Of a DNA stretch of 64,000 bases, positions 55,192 through 64,000 are shown piece by piece (positions within the stretch are counted from its first letter, which is position 1; each line of letters begins with the position of its first letter). Both the position numbers and the translations under genes were made by a program. The notes under the pieces were generated by a model, which saw only the letters and a list, made by a program, of their open reading frames with translations, did no database searches and was not told the origin of the DNA. The stretch covers positions 73,501 through 137,500 of the forward strand of contig NW_024735424.1 in NCBI RefSeq assembly GCF_018991925.1, given 5' to 3'. The DNA comes from Homarus americanus (Eukaryota > Arthropoda > Malacostraca > Decapoda > Nephropidae).

Positions 55192-55264
55192 CTTATTTTC
55201 TTTCATTCTTTATCTCTCTCATTTCAATTCCCTATTCATCTCTTCTTTTTTCTCTATCATTCAC

Positions 55265-55900
55265 CTTCGATTATCTCAGCTGAAAGAGCCACCGCAAACG
55301 CTCCTCCCGCCCTAAATTATGATAATCATAAATATTGGCTAATGGCCAAGTTTATTCCTCCCTCAATCCTGTTGGGAAATTGACTTCATTCAGACGCCTG
55401 GCAGTGAAGAATTGGCCGCAACACCCTGGCGAGACGCACGAGTGAGTTGGCTCCGTGTTGAAGCTCCGCCAAGGATTCAATTGTTGCTTCGAACCATTAG
55501 ATGCGAGGCTTTGAATCATCGACACACATAATTTCCTCGATTAATTGTTTAGATTATTATTCGTTGGATTAATTGCTTTGATTATGATTCTCTCTAGTAA
55601 GAACTTGGTTAGGTTAGGTTAGGTTTGGAGAATATTGATGTTTAGTGAGAAATGAAAGACGTTTAAGGAGTGACAACATCAATGTTTATGTTATTTACCT
55701 TCATTACATAAAACAAACATCAAAATAATTATTGGTCCTTATCGTAAACACAAACGTTAAACATAAGACGTAATTTAATGAGGAAAAATAATTAAGCGTG
55801 GTTACAAATTATATTCATGGGACCTCAGGAAGCTAACCTCCCTAGGTATACAGGTGTAGGGTGTCAGTACCTGTGTGATCCACCTGTGTGACGCTGAGAT
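55265..55900. other. Unique sequence, GC-richer at 55380-55520
   Basis: No gene recognised. The GC-richer part (contains TGGCCGCAACACCCTGGCGA) has no simple repeat and would be a reasonable place to look for conservation. Confidence 0.4.
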
Positions 55901-55940
55901 GTATGTATGTATGTATGTATGTATGTATGTATGTATGTAT
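55901..55940. repeat. (GTAT)n microsatellite
   Basis: About ten ATGT tetramers, directly upstream of the retroposon copy. Confidence 0.97.
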
Positions 55941-55993
55941 AGATTAAAAAACAGTCAAATTTAGCCAGGTTTAGAGATACAAGGACATGTTAC

Positions 55994-56300
55994 GTAGTAG
56001 GCAGCTACCAAACAGGGAGGTACTACCGCCTGGGAAGATATTGGAAGCATAATATATTGTCTGATGGTAGATCCTGTGACCAAGTCTCAGGTTGCTGATC
56101 TGACTTTCTGCCTCATTTACATACAATTGCAGGGTCTCAATTGTTTCTCTGACTTTCACAACACAACATACATATATCGTTTCTCACTCTTGATCTGTTT
56201 TTTTTTTTAATTTCTGTATTTATGGTTGAATTTATTTTTTTTCCGCTCCCCCCCCCCAGGCCTTGATGTGGTTCAATGGGTTAATTCCAATAAAAAAAAA
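55994..56300 (+). mobile_element. Poly(A)-tailed retroposon, copy 1
   Basis: Shares with 57722-57973 a 5' part (GTAGTAGGCAGCTACCAAAC, GGGAGGTACTACCGCC, GGGAAGATATTGGAAGCATA, TGACCAAGTC, CAGGTTGCT) and a 3' end (CCAGG, TGGTT, GGGTTAATTCCAATAAAAAA). The A tail implies target-primed retroposition. The middle here has an extra 150 bp. Family unknown; SINE-like or a LINE 3' end. No ORF. Confidence 0.8.
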
Positions 56301-56304
56301 TATA

Positions 56305-57440
56305 TATATTTATGTAAATTAGGAACAGCAGCGAACATAAGGTGTGTGTATTTCAGTGATCTTTATATCTTAGTTAAAAGTATATTAGAATATAACCCTA
56401 AAATATCGCATCTAAGGAGACCATTAAAAAGCACTTAGGGAAAATCATTAGCAGTTTAACGTAAATATTTCTTCCCTTTCTTGCATATTTTTTGTCCTTA
56501 AAAGAGAAGAAAACTCAGCCATTTTCCAGTGAAACATTAACATTCATTGAGGTTCTTTTATTCTCATTACAAAAGTTTTAATTCAGCTCTATGGCCCGAA
56601 GGTTAAGCATTTGGTTATTATATGTCAGGACAGTGAGGTCAGTCATTAAAATCCTTCGTCAAGCACCTGCCAGTTACACCACACTGCGCGCCACGTTCAG
56701 CTAATACCAATGTTTACTAAGCGTAGATCGGGAACTTGTAAGACTTTTATCAATCCGTTGGCCACCTGGTATTGTCGGTACATGTTAAGTGATAATAGCA
56801 GCTGATTGTGTGGCCAGTTATTACTCTCAGGATATTAAGCTTGTGAGTGGCACGTTTTGCACGATTCCCATTGGCAGGAATTACCAGTCATAAGAAGAAC
56901 ACCACCCTAAAACACTGGGGGGATTAAGGTCATTTTAACCAATGGCCTCTTTCGTGATGGGATATTTTTGTGACCGACCATTTTTATAATAATCAATTTC
57001 CGTGGTTGACTATTTTTCAAGGCCCTTTTTTTCACAATCCTAGTTCCAGTTGACCATTTTCTCTGATAGACTATTTATACATGGGGTAATTTTTGTGGTA
57101 AGGAAATATAACTAGTTACTTCAGCGAGCTAGGAAGTGTCTGAACACCATCAATTCCTCCCCACAAAAAAACAAACAAACAGAAAATGATGCGTTTTAAC
57201 GATTTCGGAGAACTGTCTCTATTTGACTAATAAAATATCTCATTACAGTCTCGCGTGATGTATCATTTCCATTTATTACAGAGGAAATGAAGCTTTTACG
57301 AGACAAAATATAGGTAATTATCATCATTTACGCTAATTTCTAGTGATGCTTCTTGATAAACTGTTATTATGGAGAATTAAAAGCGTTGAATTATCGTCGG
57401 GATACGTATTAGGATATGGAAGCGTGTCATAGAGGTGGTG
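56305..57440. other. Unique sequence, no gene recognised
   Basis: A tRNA-A-box-like TGGCCCGAAGGTTAAGC at 56592-56608 lacks a matching B box. 56935-57090 holds repeated near-copies of TGACCATTTT and GTTGACTATTTTT. Confidence 0.4.
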
Positions 57441-57442
57441 GT

Positions 57443-57520
<78 letters not shown>
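57443..57520. repeat. (GT)n microsatellite
   Basis: About 38 GT units. Confidence 0.97.
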
Positions 57521-57525
<5 letters not shown>

Positions 57526-57721
57526 AAGTAAATTATCTACGCTGAAATATATGTCATTTCTAAAACGTTCTCTGAAGTGGTCCTAATTATCGTGGTACAT
57601 TAACATTATTTCTCCCCAAACAAGAATATTATTATAAAAAAAAATATATATATAGCTATACAGATATGCAAAACCAACTTAAATAGTCACAAACACTTAC
57701 ATCTGCACCCACAGGTAGTAG

Positions 57722-57840
57722 GTAGGTAGTAGGCAGCTATCAAAGAGGGAGGTACTACCGCCCGGGAAGATATTGGAAGCATAATGTGTTGTCTTATGGT
57801 AGACCCTGCTGCCATTATGTGACCAAGTCCCAGGTTGCTT

Positions 57841-57902
<62 letters not shown>

Positions 57903-57973
57903 TATCACCATCATTATCATTATCATTATATTTTCGTTCCCAGGACCTGGTGGGTTAATCCCGTAAAAAAAAA
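57722..57973 (+). mobile_element. Poly(A)-tailed retroposon, copy 2, with internal (ATC)n
   Basis: Same 5' block as 55994-56100 (GCAGCTATCAAAGAGGGAGG, TACTACCGCC, GGGAAGATATTGGAAGCATA, CCAGGTTGCT) and the same 3' end (CCAGGACCTGGTGGGTTAAT then A run). The middle is replaced by (ATC)n at 57841-57902. His- and Met-repeat frames here are microsatellite artefacts. Confidence 0.82.
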
Positions 57974-58143
57974 ATATCGATTACAAACACACCCACCCAC
58001 ACACACACTAACCTAACCTAACCCTAACCTATACTAATTTAGGGAGAGAATGGCAATGTTATGACAGTAAACGACGTCTTATATGAAGCAGAACAGGTTT
58101 AGCATATATGAATAAATTTCCTAAGCATTATCCCTCCTATCCC

Positions 58144-58147
<4 letters not shown>

Positions 58148-58182
<35 letters not shown>

Positions 58183-58214
58183 ACAGACACACCACACACA
58201 CACACACACACACA

Positions 58215-58251
<37 letters not shown>
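58148..58251. repeat. (CA)n microsatellite, interrupted
   Basis: CA runs with CACAGACA interruptions. Confidence 0.97.
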
Positions 58252-58256
<5 letters not shown>

Positions 58257-58343
58257 ACGTACTGTAATTATTCACGAGGTAGCCAACAGCAAGAGGGGCC
58301 AGGGTGTGTGGGGCTCTTGAGTCATCAATAATAGAGTGTACAC

Positions 58344-58640
58344 GTGAGTCACAACCACAGCAGTCACACAGCCACAGTAGACACCTCCACCGTGAGTCAC
58401 ACAGCCACAGTAGACACCTCCACCGTGAGTCACACAGCCACAGCAGACACCTCCACCGTGAGTCACACAGCCACAGCAGACACCTCCACCGTGAGTCACA
58501 CAGCCACAGTAGACACCTCCAACGTGAGTCACACAGCCACAGCAGACACCTCCACCGTGAGTCACACAGCCACAGCAGGCACCTCCACCGTGAGTCACAA
58601 CCACAGCAGACACCTCCACCGTGAGTCACAGTCTCAGCAG
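58344..58640 (+). repeat. 33-bp minisatellite
   Basis: About nine units, core CAGCAGACACCTCCACCGTG plus AGTCACACAGCCA, period 33. Being a multiple of three, it keeps several frames open on both strands (HSRHLHRES, TATVDTSTVS, CDSRWRCLLWL); none is a gene. Confidence 0.97.
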
Positions 58641-58654
58641 AGTCTTACGCTTTT

Positions 58655-58915
58655 CATAGTTACACACGCACACATACACACGAATGATCACGTACACATA
58701 CACTGATACACACATAGTTACATACACACATACACACGAATGATCACGTAATATGCTTCTCTCTAGAACTACATATACACACACGCACCCATATACACAT
58801 ACACACACACACGCATACACACACAAAAACACACAAAAACAAACACACAAATACACAAATTCCTACAGACGCACACATACACAGACAGACACACAGACAG
58901 ACAGACAGAAACAAA
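58655..58915. repeat. CA-rich degenerate repeat
   Basis: CACACATACACACGAATGAT duplicated (58669, 58727), then (CAGA)n at 58880-58908. Confidence 0.88.
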
Positions 58916-58949
58916 CAATAATACCAGCATAATATACTAGTGATAGAGA

Positions 58950-59025
58950 GGAAAGGGGAGGAGGAAGGGGGAAGGGGTAGGGGGAAGGGGAAGGGGGAAG
59001 GGTAAGGGAAAGGGAAGGAGGAAGA
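58950..59025. repeat. GGGGAA purine tract
   Basis: GGGGAAGGGGAAGGGGGAAG-type homopurine, about 70 bp. Confidence 0.9.
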
Positions 59026-59034
59026 GTAAATTTG

Positions 59035-59265
59035 AGTTGGTTAGGTTATGCTAGGTTAGACAAGATAAGCTGGGTAAGGTTAATTTACGTTAGAATAGGT
59101 TAAGTTAGGTAAAATAATCTATGGTTAGGTTATGTTAGGTAAGGTTAGGTTAGATTAAATAAGGTGCTCTAGGTTAGATTAGATTAACTTGGGAAAGATA
59201 AACTAGGTTAGGTTTGGTTAGGTTAGGTTAAGTTAGGTTAGGTTATGTTAGGTTAGGTTAGGTGC
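59035..59265 (+). repeat. TTAGG-derived field
   Basis: TTAGG with TTATG, TAAGG and TAGATT variants. Confidence 0.88.
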
Positions 59266-59315
59266 CTTTAACTGACAGTAGGAAAATTTGATATAAAAGT
59301 TTCCATAATAATTGA

Positions 59316-59317
<2 letters not shown>

Positions 59318-59366
<49 letters not shown>

Positions 59367-59367
59367 A
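59318..59367. repeat. (GA)n microsatellite
   Basis: About 24 GA units, followed by purine-rich AAGAAGA text to 59550. Confidence 0.97.
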
Positions 59368-59893
59368 GGAAATAAGAGGAGGGAGAAAACCTGGGTGACT
59401 CTGCTGACACTTCAATAATTACGGGAATAAGAAGTCGCAGAGGAAGAAGAATATGATGAAGAAAAAGAAGATGAAACAAAAGATGATGAAGGAAAGGAAT
59501 ATAACGAAAGAAATGATAAAAAGAAAAAACAGAAGAAGAAGTATATGGACGTAGAAAGAACAAGAAAACTACAATTGATGACAAAAATGGATGAGACCTC
59601 AAAAGAATAAAGACCCCATAGACACTAAACAATAAACATGGGAATAAGAAGAAACAAATGAAAACGAATACAAGAGAAAAATACCACCAAATATCTCTTG
59701 TTATTACTTGTCATTTAAGAGAGACTGAAACACCCATCATACGTCCATCAGGCTGCCATATGAGGTCATCTCTGAGGGTGTATGTGAGGGAAGGAGGGCA
59801 CGGAGAGCCAGGCAACTCATCCCAAACTATCATACCGTGTTAGGATACGGTTTCCATATCAGACGGACTGAAATTCATCCGGGTTGTAGGAAA

Positions 59894-59896
<3 letters not shown>

Positions 59897-59945
<49 letters not shown>
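59897..59945. repeat. (GA)n microsatellite
   Basis: About 23 GA units. Confidence 0.97.
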
Positions 59946-59947
<2 letters not shown>

Positions 59948-60144
59948 AATACTGTTGACATCTGTAGGAGTTACCCTGTCGTGAGTGATTGAGTTGTTGT
60001 GGTGGTAATGATGATGAGTAATGAGGTGTGTCCATAATCAATACTCAGGGTGACCCTAACAATAGGTGACCTTATTGTGGCTGGATGACACCAGGTCTAA
60101 TGTATTGGTGTTTGGCATTAGAGATCAACATTGATATAACATAT

Positions 60145-60153
60145 ACACGCACA

Positions 60154-60202
<49 letters not shown>

Positions 60203-60233
60203 ACACACACATACACACACACACACACACATT
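60145..60233. repeat. (CA)n microsatellite, interrupted
   Basis: CA with TA interruptions. Confidence 0.97.
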
Positions 60234-60550
60234 ATCATCACTATAGGAGATACAGTTACTCAACATTTATAACATCTTTCTAAAACATCCAAACATACTA
60301 AGTTACTACTCCACTCCAAACAAACAAGACGGCACTCATACTCCAGTTTACAAGCAGGACTCAGCCACGTGAACTACCAAAGAGCTGTTTTGTGGTACGG
60401 ATGTTATATCAAGATGTTATTATTACAACAAAATCATGAACTGAATTACTTGAAGGAGCTTTTGTTGGGAGGAAAGATCCATTTTGGTTTTGGTTTTGCT
60501 TCGAGGTAATTAAGGTTCTATTGTGGCTTGAGTTTACGATGTGATCTTGT
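60234..60550. other. Unique sequence, no gene recognised
   Basis: Nothing seen. Confidence 0.42.
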
Positions 60551-60551
<1 letters not shown>

Positions 60552-60585
<34 letters not shown>

Positions 60586-60597
60586 CACCATCTTACT

Positions 60598-60631
<34 letters not shown>
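60552..60631. repeat. (GA)n and (CA)n microsatellites
   Basis: (GA)n 60552-60583; (CA)n 60599-60630. Confidence 0.97.
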
Positions 60632-60632
<1 letters not shown>

Positions 60633-60767
60633 AGGAGGACCCTGGACATTCTCATCTCTCTTGGTTCCAATAATCGAAGACCTTGATCTAATCTAAGGCA
60701 GGTTATTGATGCGTCGTGTCCTTTGCTTGTGTCTGTTGGAAGAGGCTGGAGTCCCCCTGCGTGCATG

Positions 60768-60780
60768 TGTGTTGTGTGTG

Positions 60781-60822
<42 letters not shown>
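60768..60822. repeat. (GT)n microsatellite
   Basis: About 26 units with two extra T. Confidence 0.97.
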
Positions 60823-60823
<1 letters not shown>

Positions 60824-61265
60824 GAGAAACGTGACTATGCCAAGGCTAATACAGACCCATTGTTTCTTACTGGTGATGGAAATGTCGTCAGAATTCGTCC
60901 TTGTTCGTAGGTTCATGACTAATAGTGTATGAGGTAGGTGTAGTGTCGAGGCTGTGAGGAGAAATCCGAAGCTCAGGGTTTCAGAGACGTGGCTGATATT
61001 CATTGTTGGGAAATTCCTCGATACTGTATGCTGCTGGTGTATAATTGAGTATGTGTACAAATATACATGTATGTATCAGTATATGTATCAGTAATAAACG
61101 TTTCTAAATAACCACCTGTGTTATTGTGTGTGTTAATTTTCTTCGTCATATAATTAAAACGTTACAAATTGGAAACGTTGGATATATTTTTTTTAGTTTT
61201 TTACGATTTCTTTTTCTGCTGTGCATTTGTTGTTGCGTTTTGGTGGCTCAGATAGTACTGTTTCC
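60823..61265. other. Unique sequence, no gene recognised
   Basis: The minus-strand frame at 60596-61060 begins MYTYSIIHQQHTVSRNFPTM and runs through a microsatellite; no family recognised. Confidence 0.38.
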
Positions 61266-61267
61266 TA

Positions 61268-61370
61268 CGCTAGATTAGGTTAGGTTAGGTTAGGTTAAGT
61301 TGGATTAAGTTGGGTTTAGTCATGTTGAATATGATCATAAAATAGACAGGTTAGGTTACGCTAGGTTAGG
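61268..61370 (+). repeat. TTAGG-derived field
   Basis: TTAGG pentamers and variants directly upstream of the SINE copy. Confidence 0.85.
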
Positions 61371-61397
61371 TTAGACGCAATTTAGGTGAAATGTGGA

Positions 61398-61600
61398 ATT
61401 CTGCGGCTGAGTGGTTATAACGTTCGTCTCTTGCTCTAAGGGTCATTGGTTCGGACACCATAGCGCCCCGGTTCACCCAGCTGTGAATGAGCACCTAACT
61501 TTACAGGTTGGGGTTTAGAGATCGATCCACTGCAAGGCACGACATTATCTCCTTACATAGTGAAGGACTTGTAACCAGTTTGTTGTATTCCTATGGGAGC
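61398..61600 (+). mobile_element. tRNA-derived SINE, copy C
   Basis: Plus-strand head: CTGCGGCTGAGTGGTTATAA (A box), CTTGCTCTAAGGGTCATTGG, GGTTCGGACACC (near-consensus B box at 61448-61459). Body: CACCCAGCTGTGAATGAGCA, CCTAACTTTACAGG. The 3' part to about 61600 (GGGAGCCAATTTCA) is unique to this copy. Pol III would start at the head; mobility would depend on a LINE partner. Flanked on both sides by TTAGG fields. Confidence 0.82.
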
Positions 61601-61611
61601 CAATTTCACTT

Positions 61612-61812
61612 TTAGGTTAGATTAGGTTAGATTAGATTAGATTAAATTAGGCGAAGTTAGGTTAGGATAGGTTAGATTAGATTAAGTTACGACGTGAGAG
61701 CTATTAAAGATAGTATATGTTACCTTAAATTAGACTTGGTTAGGTTAGGTTAGCTTAGGTTAGGTCAGGTTAGTTTAGATTTCTTCAGGTTAGGTTAGGT
61801 TAGGTTACGATG
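61612..61812 (+). repeat. TTAGG-derived field with imperfect duplication
   Basis: TTAGATTAGG variants. The segment CATATGTTACCTTAACTTAG (61832-) echoes TATATGTTACCTTAAATTAG (61714-), a duplication of about 118 bp. Confidence 0.85.
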
Positions 61813-61859
61813 TCACTGCAATTAAAGGCTGCATATGTTACCTTAACTTAGACTTGGTT

Positions 61860-62225
61860 AGGATCAAGACCTCTGTAACACGTGGAATCATAACACACAT
61901 TGAATAATCAAGACCACAAACACTGATGATATACCAACGAACTCTCTGAAGGTGAGGGGAAAATGCAGTCAAGTTGTGAGGCTCCATTAACGATTTCTCT
62001 CCAGGCTGAGGGCTTTGTTAGCAAGTGGTGGCAGTAACCTTGACCTGGAGCGACACACAGGAGAAGAGAAAAGAAAGTAGAAGGAGGAAAACCCCCACAA
62101 AAGAACTGGTCCATTAGCCTTGTAGCTCCGCCATCCATCATGACTACCCTCCCTGCCTTAATATAATGCTGACAACCATTTAACTTGTGGTCGTGTTTTC
62201 TTGTGTCTGTCCCTTCTTATTTTAA
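61860..62225. other. Unique sequence, no gene recognised
   Basis: A 77-codon minus frame (61908-62141) is non-repetitive but unrecognised. Confidence 0.38.
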
Positions 62226-62228
62226 GGT

Positions 62229-62477
<249 letters not shown>

Positions 62478-62479
62478 GA

Positions 62480-63314
62480 AATATGAGTCTTGTGTTTAAT
62501 CTGGAGGATAAGTGTTTAAGCCTGGGAAGAGTTCTGATTTTAGTATAAATTAAATAGTGACTGTAAGTTTCCCCTTGTGGCCTGTGGCTTGATATCGATC
62601 TGCTGGAGTGCTGACCTAACAAACGGTACCAGAGTGTCATAAGATGCTGGGGTGAATGAATAAAATGACAAACTGAGAGTGAAGAAAGATAAGACGTGTT
62701 TATTAACTAACTAGATCCTGTAGACACAACGGGAGGTCTTCACATGAAACTAAATTTAGCTTCTTGTTGCCGGAAAAGGACATGAATCTGGGCTAACAAT
62801 ACTTAAAGCATTTTATGAATTGCTCAAATTCTGTGAGTTTATTTGAGAATTAGAAGAAATTTACCATGAATCTAAACACAACCCATTTCTTGGAAGACAC
62901 CATTGTGTAGTGAGACAGAGACAGACTCCTCCTTTGTGAGGTAAAGAGACGGTCACATACAACACAGAGGGACACCAGCCTGACCTGACGCTAAGGGGCT
63001 CATTCTCCTGTGTCTTGAGGGTTGTGTGGGGGGACTCCATGACCAAGGTGAATAGAGCAATATAGAACATGACGCACAGTGAGTGAGAAACTTGATTCAT
63101 TGAGAACTTGTCCGGAAAAAAATAGGAGCAGGAAAGGTATTCGTGATCGCTTGAACAATGGATTATAAACTTACTTCAGCAGGTACTCGAACTGACTCTC
63201 TGTATCTGGCTGCCCACACTCTGCAAAGCTTGACTGGGCTCAGACAAGAGGTGGTCTCTTAGGGAGATGTAGAACAGCAATATATGTAGCACACAGAGTG
63301 TTCCAGGATATTGT
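62480..63314. other. Unique sequence, no gene recognised
   Basis: No coding signal on either strand. Short frames at 62861-63100 lack motifs. Confidence 0.4.
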
Positions 63315-63315
63315 G

Positions 63316-63438
63316 TGCCAGGTGGGGGCCAGATGGGAGCCAGGTGGTGGCCAGATGGGAGCCAGGTGGTGGCCAGATGGGAGCCAGGTGGTGGCCAGAT
63401 GGGAGCCAGGTGGTGGCCAGATGGGAGCCAGGTGGTAG
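63316..63438 (+). repeat. 22-bp minisatellite
   Basis: About five and a half near-identical units, core CCAGGTGGTGGCCAGATGGG plus AG. Period 22 makes the frame rotate, yet all frames lack stops, so Trp/Pro/His-rich open frames appear on both strands; not genes. Confidence 0.96.
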
Positions 63439-63439
63439 A

Positions 63440-64000
63440 CAGAATTTTGTTCTTCCCAGCTAAATCCAACAGTAATCTGAGGCAGCAAGGAACTATTGTT
63501 ACTTAGAAAAGATACTCTAATTCCTTTTCATGAACCAGGATCATACACGTTAGCGGAGTATTGGTGCCAGTACTAAACCCTGTGTTGTAAAGTTACCATC
63601 AGTATATTATCAGAAAGTGTTTGTGTAAGATGTGTATGATTTAGTCTTGCCTCAGTGAATACTATAAATATTTATTCTGAATTTTACTACTCTTGAAACT
63701 TCTATTTTAAGGTTGTGTTGTAAAAGGCTTTGTGAAATATGTCGTGTATATAACGCAGGAATATTTATATAAATGGAGACACATTCCAGGTATACATTAA
63801 ATCAAAATTATTCTCTTTCTTAAGTTTCATGGTTTCTGAAGTGTGTATAGAGCTGTAGTTAGGCCGCGTGAAGTATTGTATGTAGCTGCATATTACTGGA
63901 TGTAGTTTTAAAAGTTACTCCACTACCTTAGATTCAAGGCTGGGACACACCTTCCGAGTTTAAGTCTTCATTCTACATCTAATCTTTGTTGTTGTTGATG
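63440..64000. other. Unique AT-rich sequence, no gene recognised
   Basis: No coding or repeat structure noticed up to the window edge. Confidence 0.42.

Noticed and set aside
56592..56690. tRNA-like A box TGGCCCGAAGGTTAAGC
   Set aside because: No B box at the expected distance and no cloverleaf.
58099..58629. 176-codon Cys/Trp-rich frame that looks like a cysteine-rich secreted protein
   Set aside because: 33-bp minisatellite plus CA repeats; the Cys pattern is just the repeat and both strands are open.
63176..63506. Trp/Pro/His repeat peptides on both strands
   Set aside because: 22-bp minisatellite with no stop in any frame.

Overview
This 64 kb window looks like non-coding eukaryotic genomic DNA from an arthropod, most likely a decapod crustacean. 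Three observations support this: pentamer blocks of the arthropod telomere repeat (TTAGG/CCTAA) are scattered throughout in both orientations; dinucleotide (GA/CT, GT/CA) and trinucleotide (ATT, ACT, ATC) microsatellites occur every few kilobases; and there are several decayed non-LTR retrotransposon fragments of types common in crustacean genomes. The species assignment is inference. There is no bacterial-style gene organisation, no rRNA, no convincing functional tRNA, no CRISPR array and no complete protein-coding gene. Most long open frames are translations of tandem repeats whose unit length is a multiple of three, or that simply lack stop codons.

Layout. Positions 1-5.2 kb are poor in microsatellites and carry a set of strong plus-strand splice signals that could be the 3' end of a small-exon gene: a donor at 382, a 24-nt candidate microexon at 2847-2870, a 35-nt exon at 3991-4025, and a terminal exon at 5146-5218 whose stop codon overlaps AATAAA. 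One of its candidate introns holds a near-perfect 189-bp fold-back hairpin. From 5.2 to 9 kb there are minisatellites (24 and 31 bp) and CA-rich DNA. A 5'-truncated, frameshifted RTE-like reverse-transcriptase relic lies on the minus strand at 9.0-10.5 kb, cut off exactly at a (CA)n tract. From 11 to 17 kb there are CT-rich DNA, TTAGG blocks, a G-rich minisatellite, a tRNA-derived SINE, a long (ATT)n and a 32-bp minisatellite. A second minus-strand LINE relic is at 17.1-18.1 kb, and a third, on the plus strand, at 21.2-22.2 kb.

From 22 to 36 kb the window is dominated by simple repeats, several minisatellites, TTAGG/CCTAA fields and one small Tc1/mariner-like MITE with intact terminal inverted repeats and a TA target duplication (28.6-28.8 kb). 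From 36 to 50 kb there is a cluster of regularly spaced CCAAT boxes, a C-rich tract, a group of POU-type octamers, a perfect 106-bp duplication, a second SINE copy, a 126-bp higher-order repeat and a 35-bp minisatellite of about 23 units. From 50 to 64 kb there is a 21-bp minisatellite that gives the longest open frame in the window (405 codons, probably not a gene), a fourth LINE relic, a repeated poly(A)-tailed retroposon in two copies, a 33-bp and a 22-bp minisatellite, and a third SINE copy.

The features do not form an operon or a recognisable multi-gene system. The best-supported discoveries are: the SINE family present three times; the MITE and its diverged relative; the fold-back element; the poly(A)-tailed repeat pair; the candidate microexon gene; and several repeat arrays in which a transcription-factor-like motif recurs at fixed spacing. 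All product calls rest on reading motifs by eye, with no database search.
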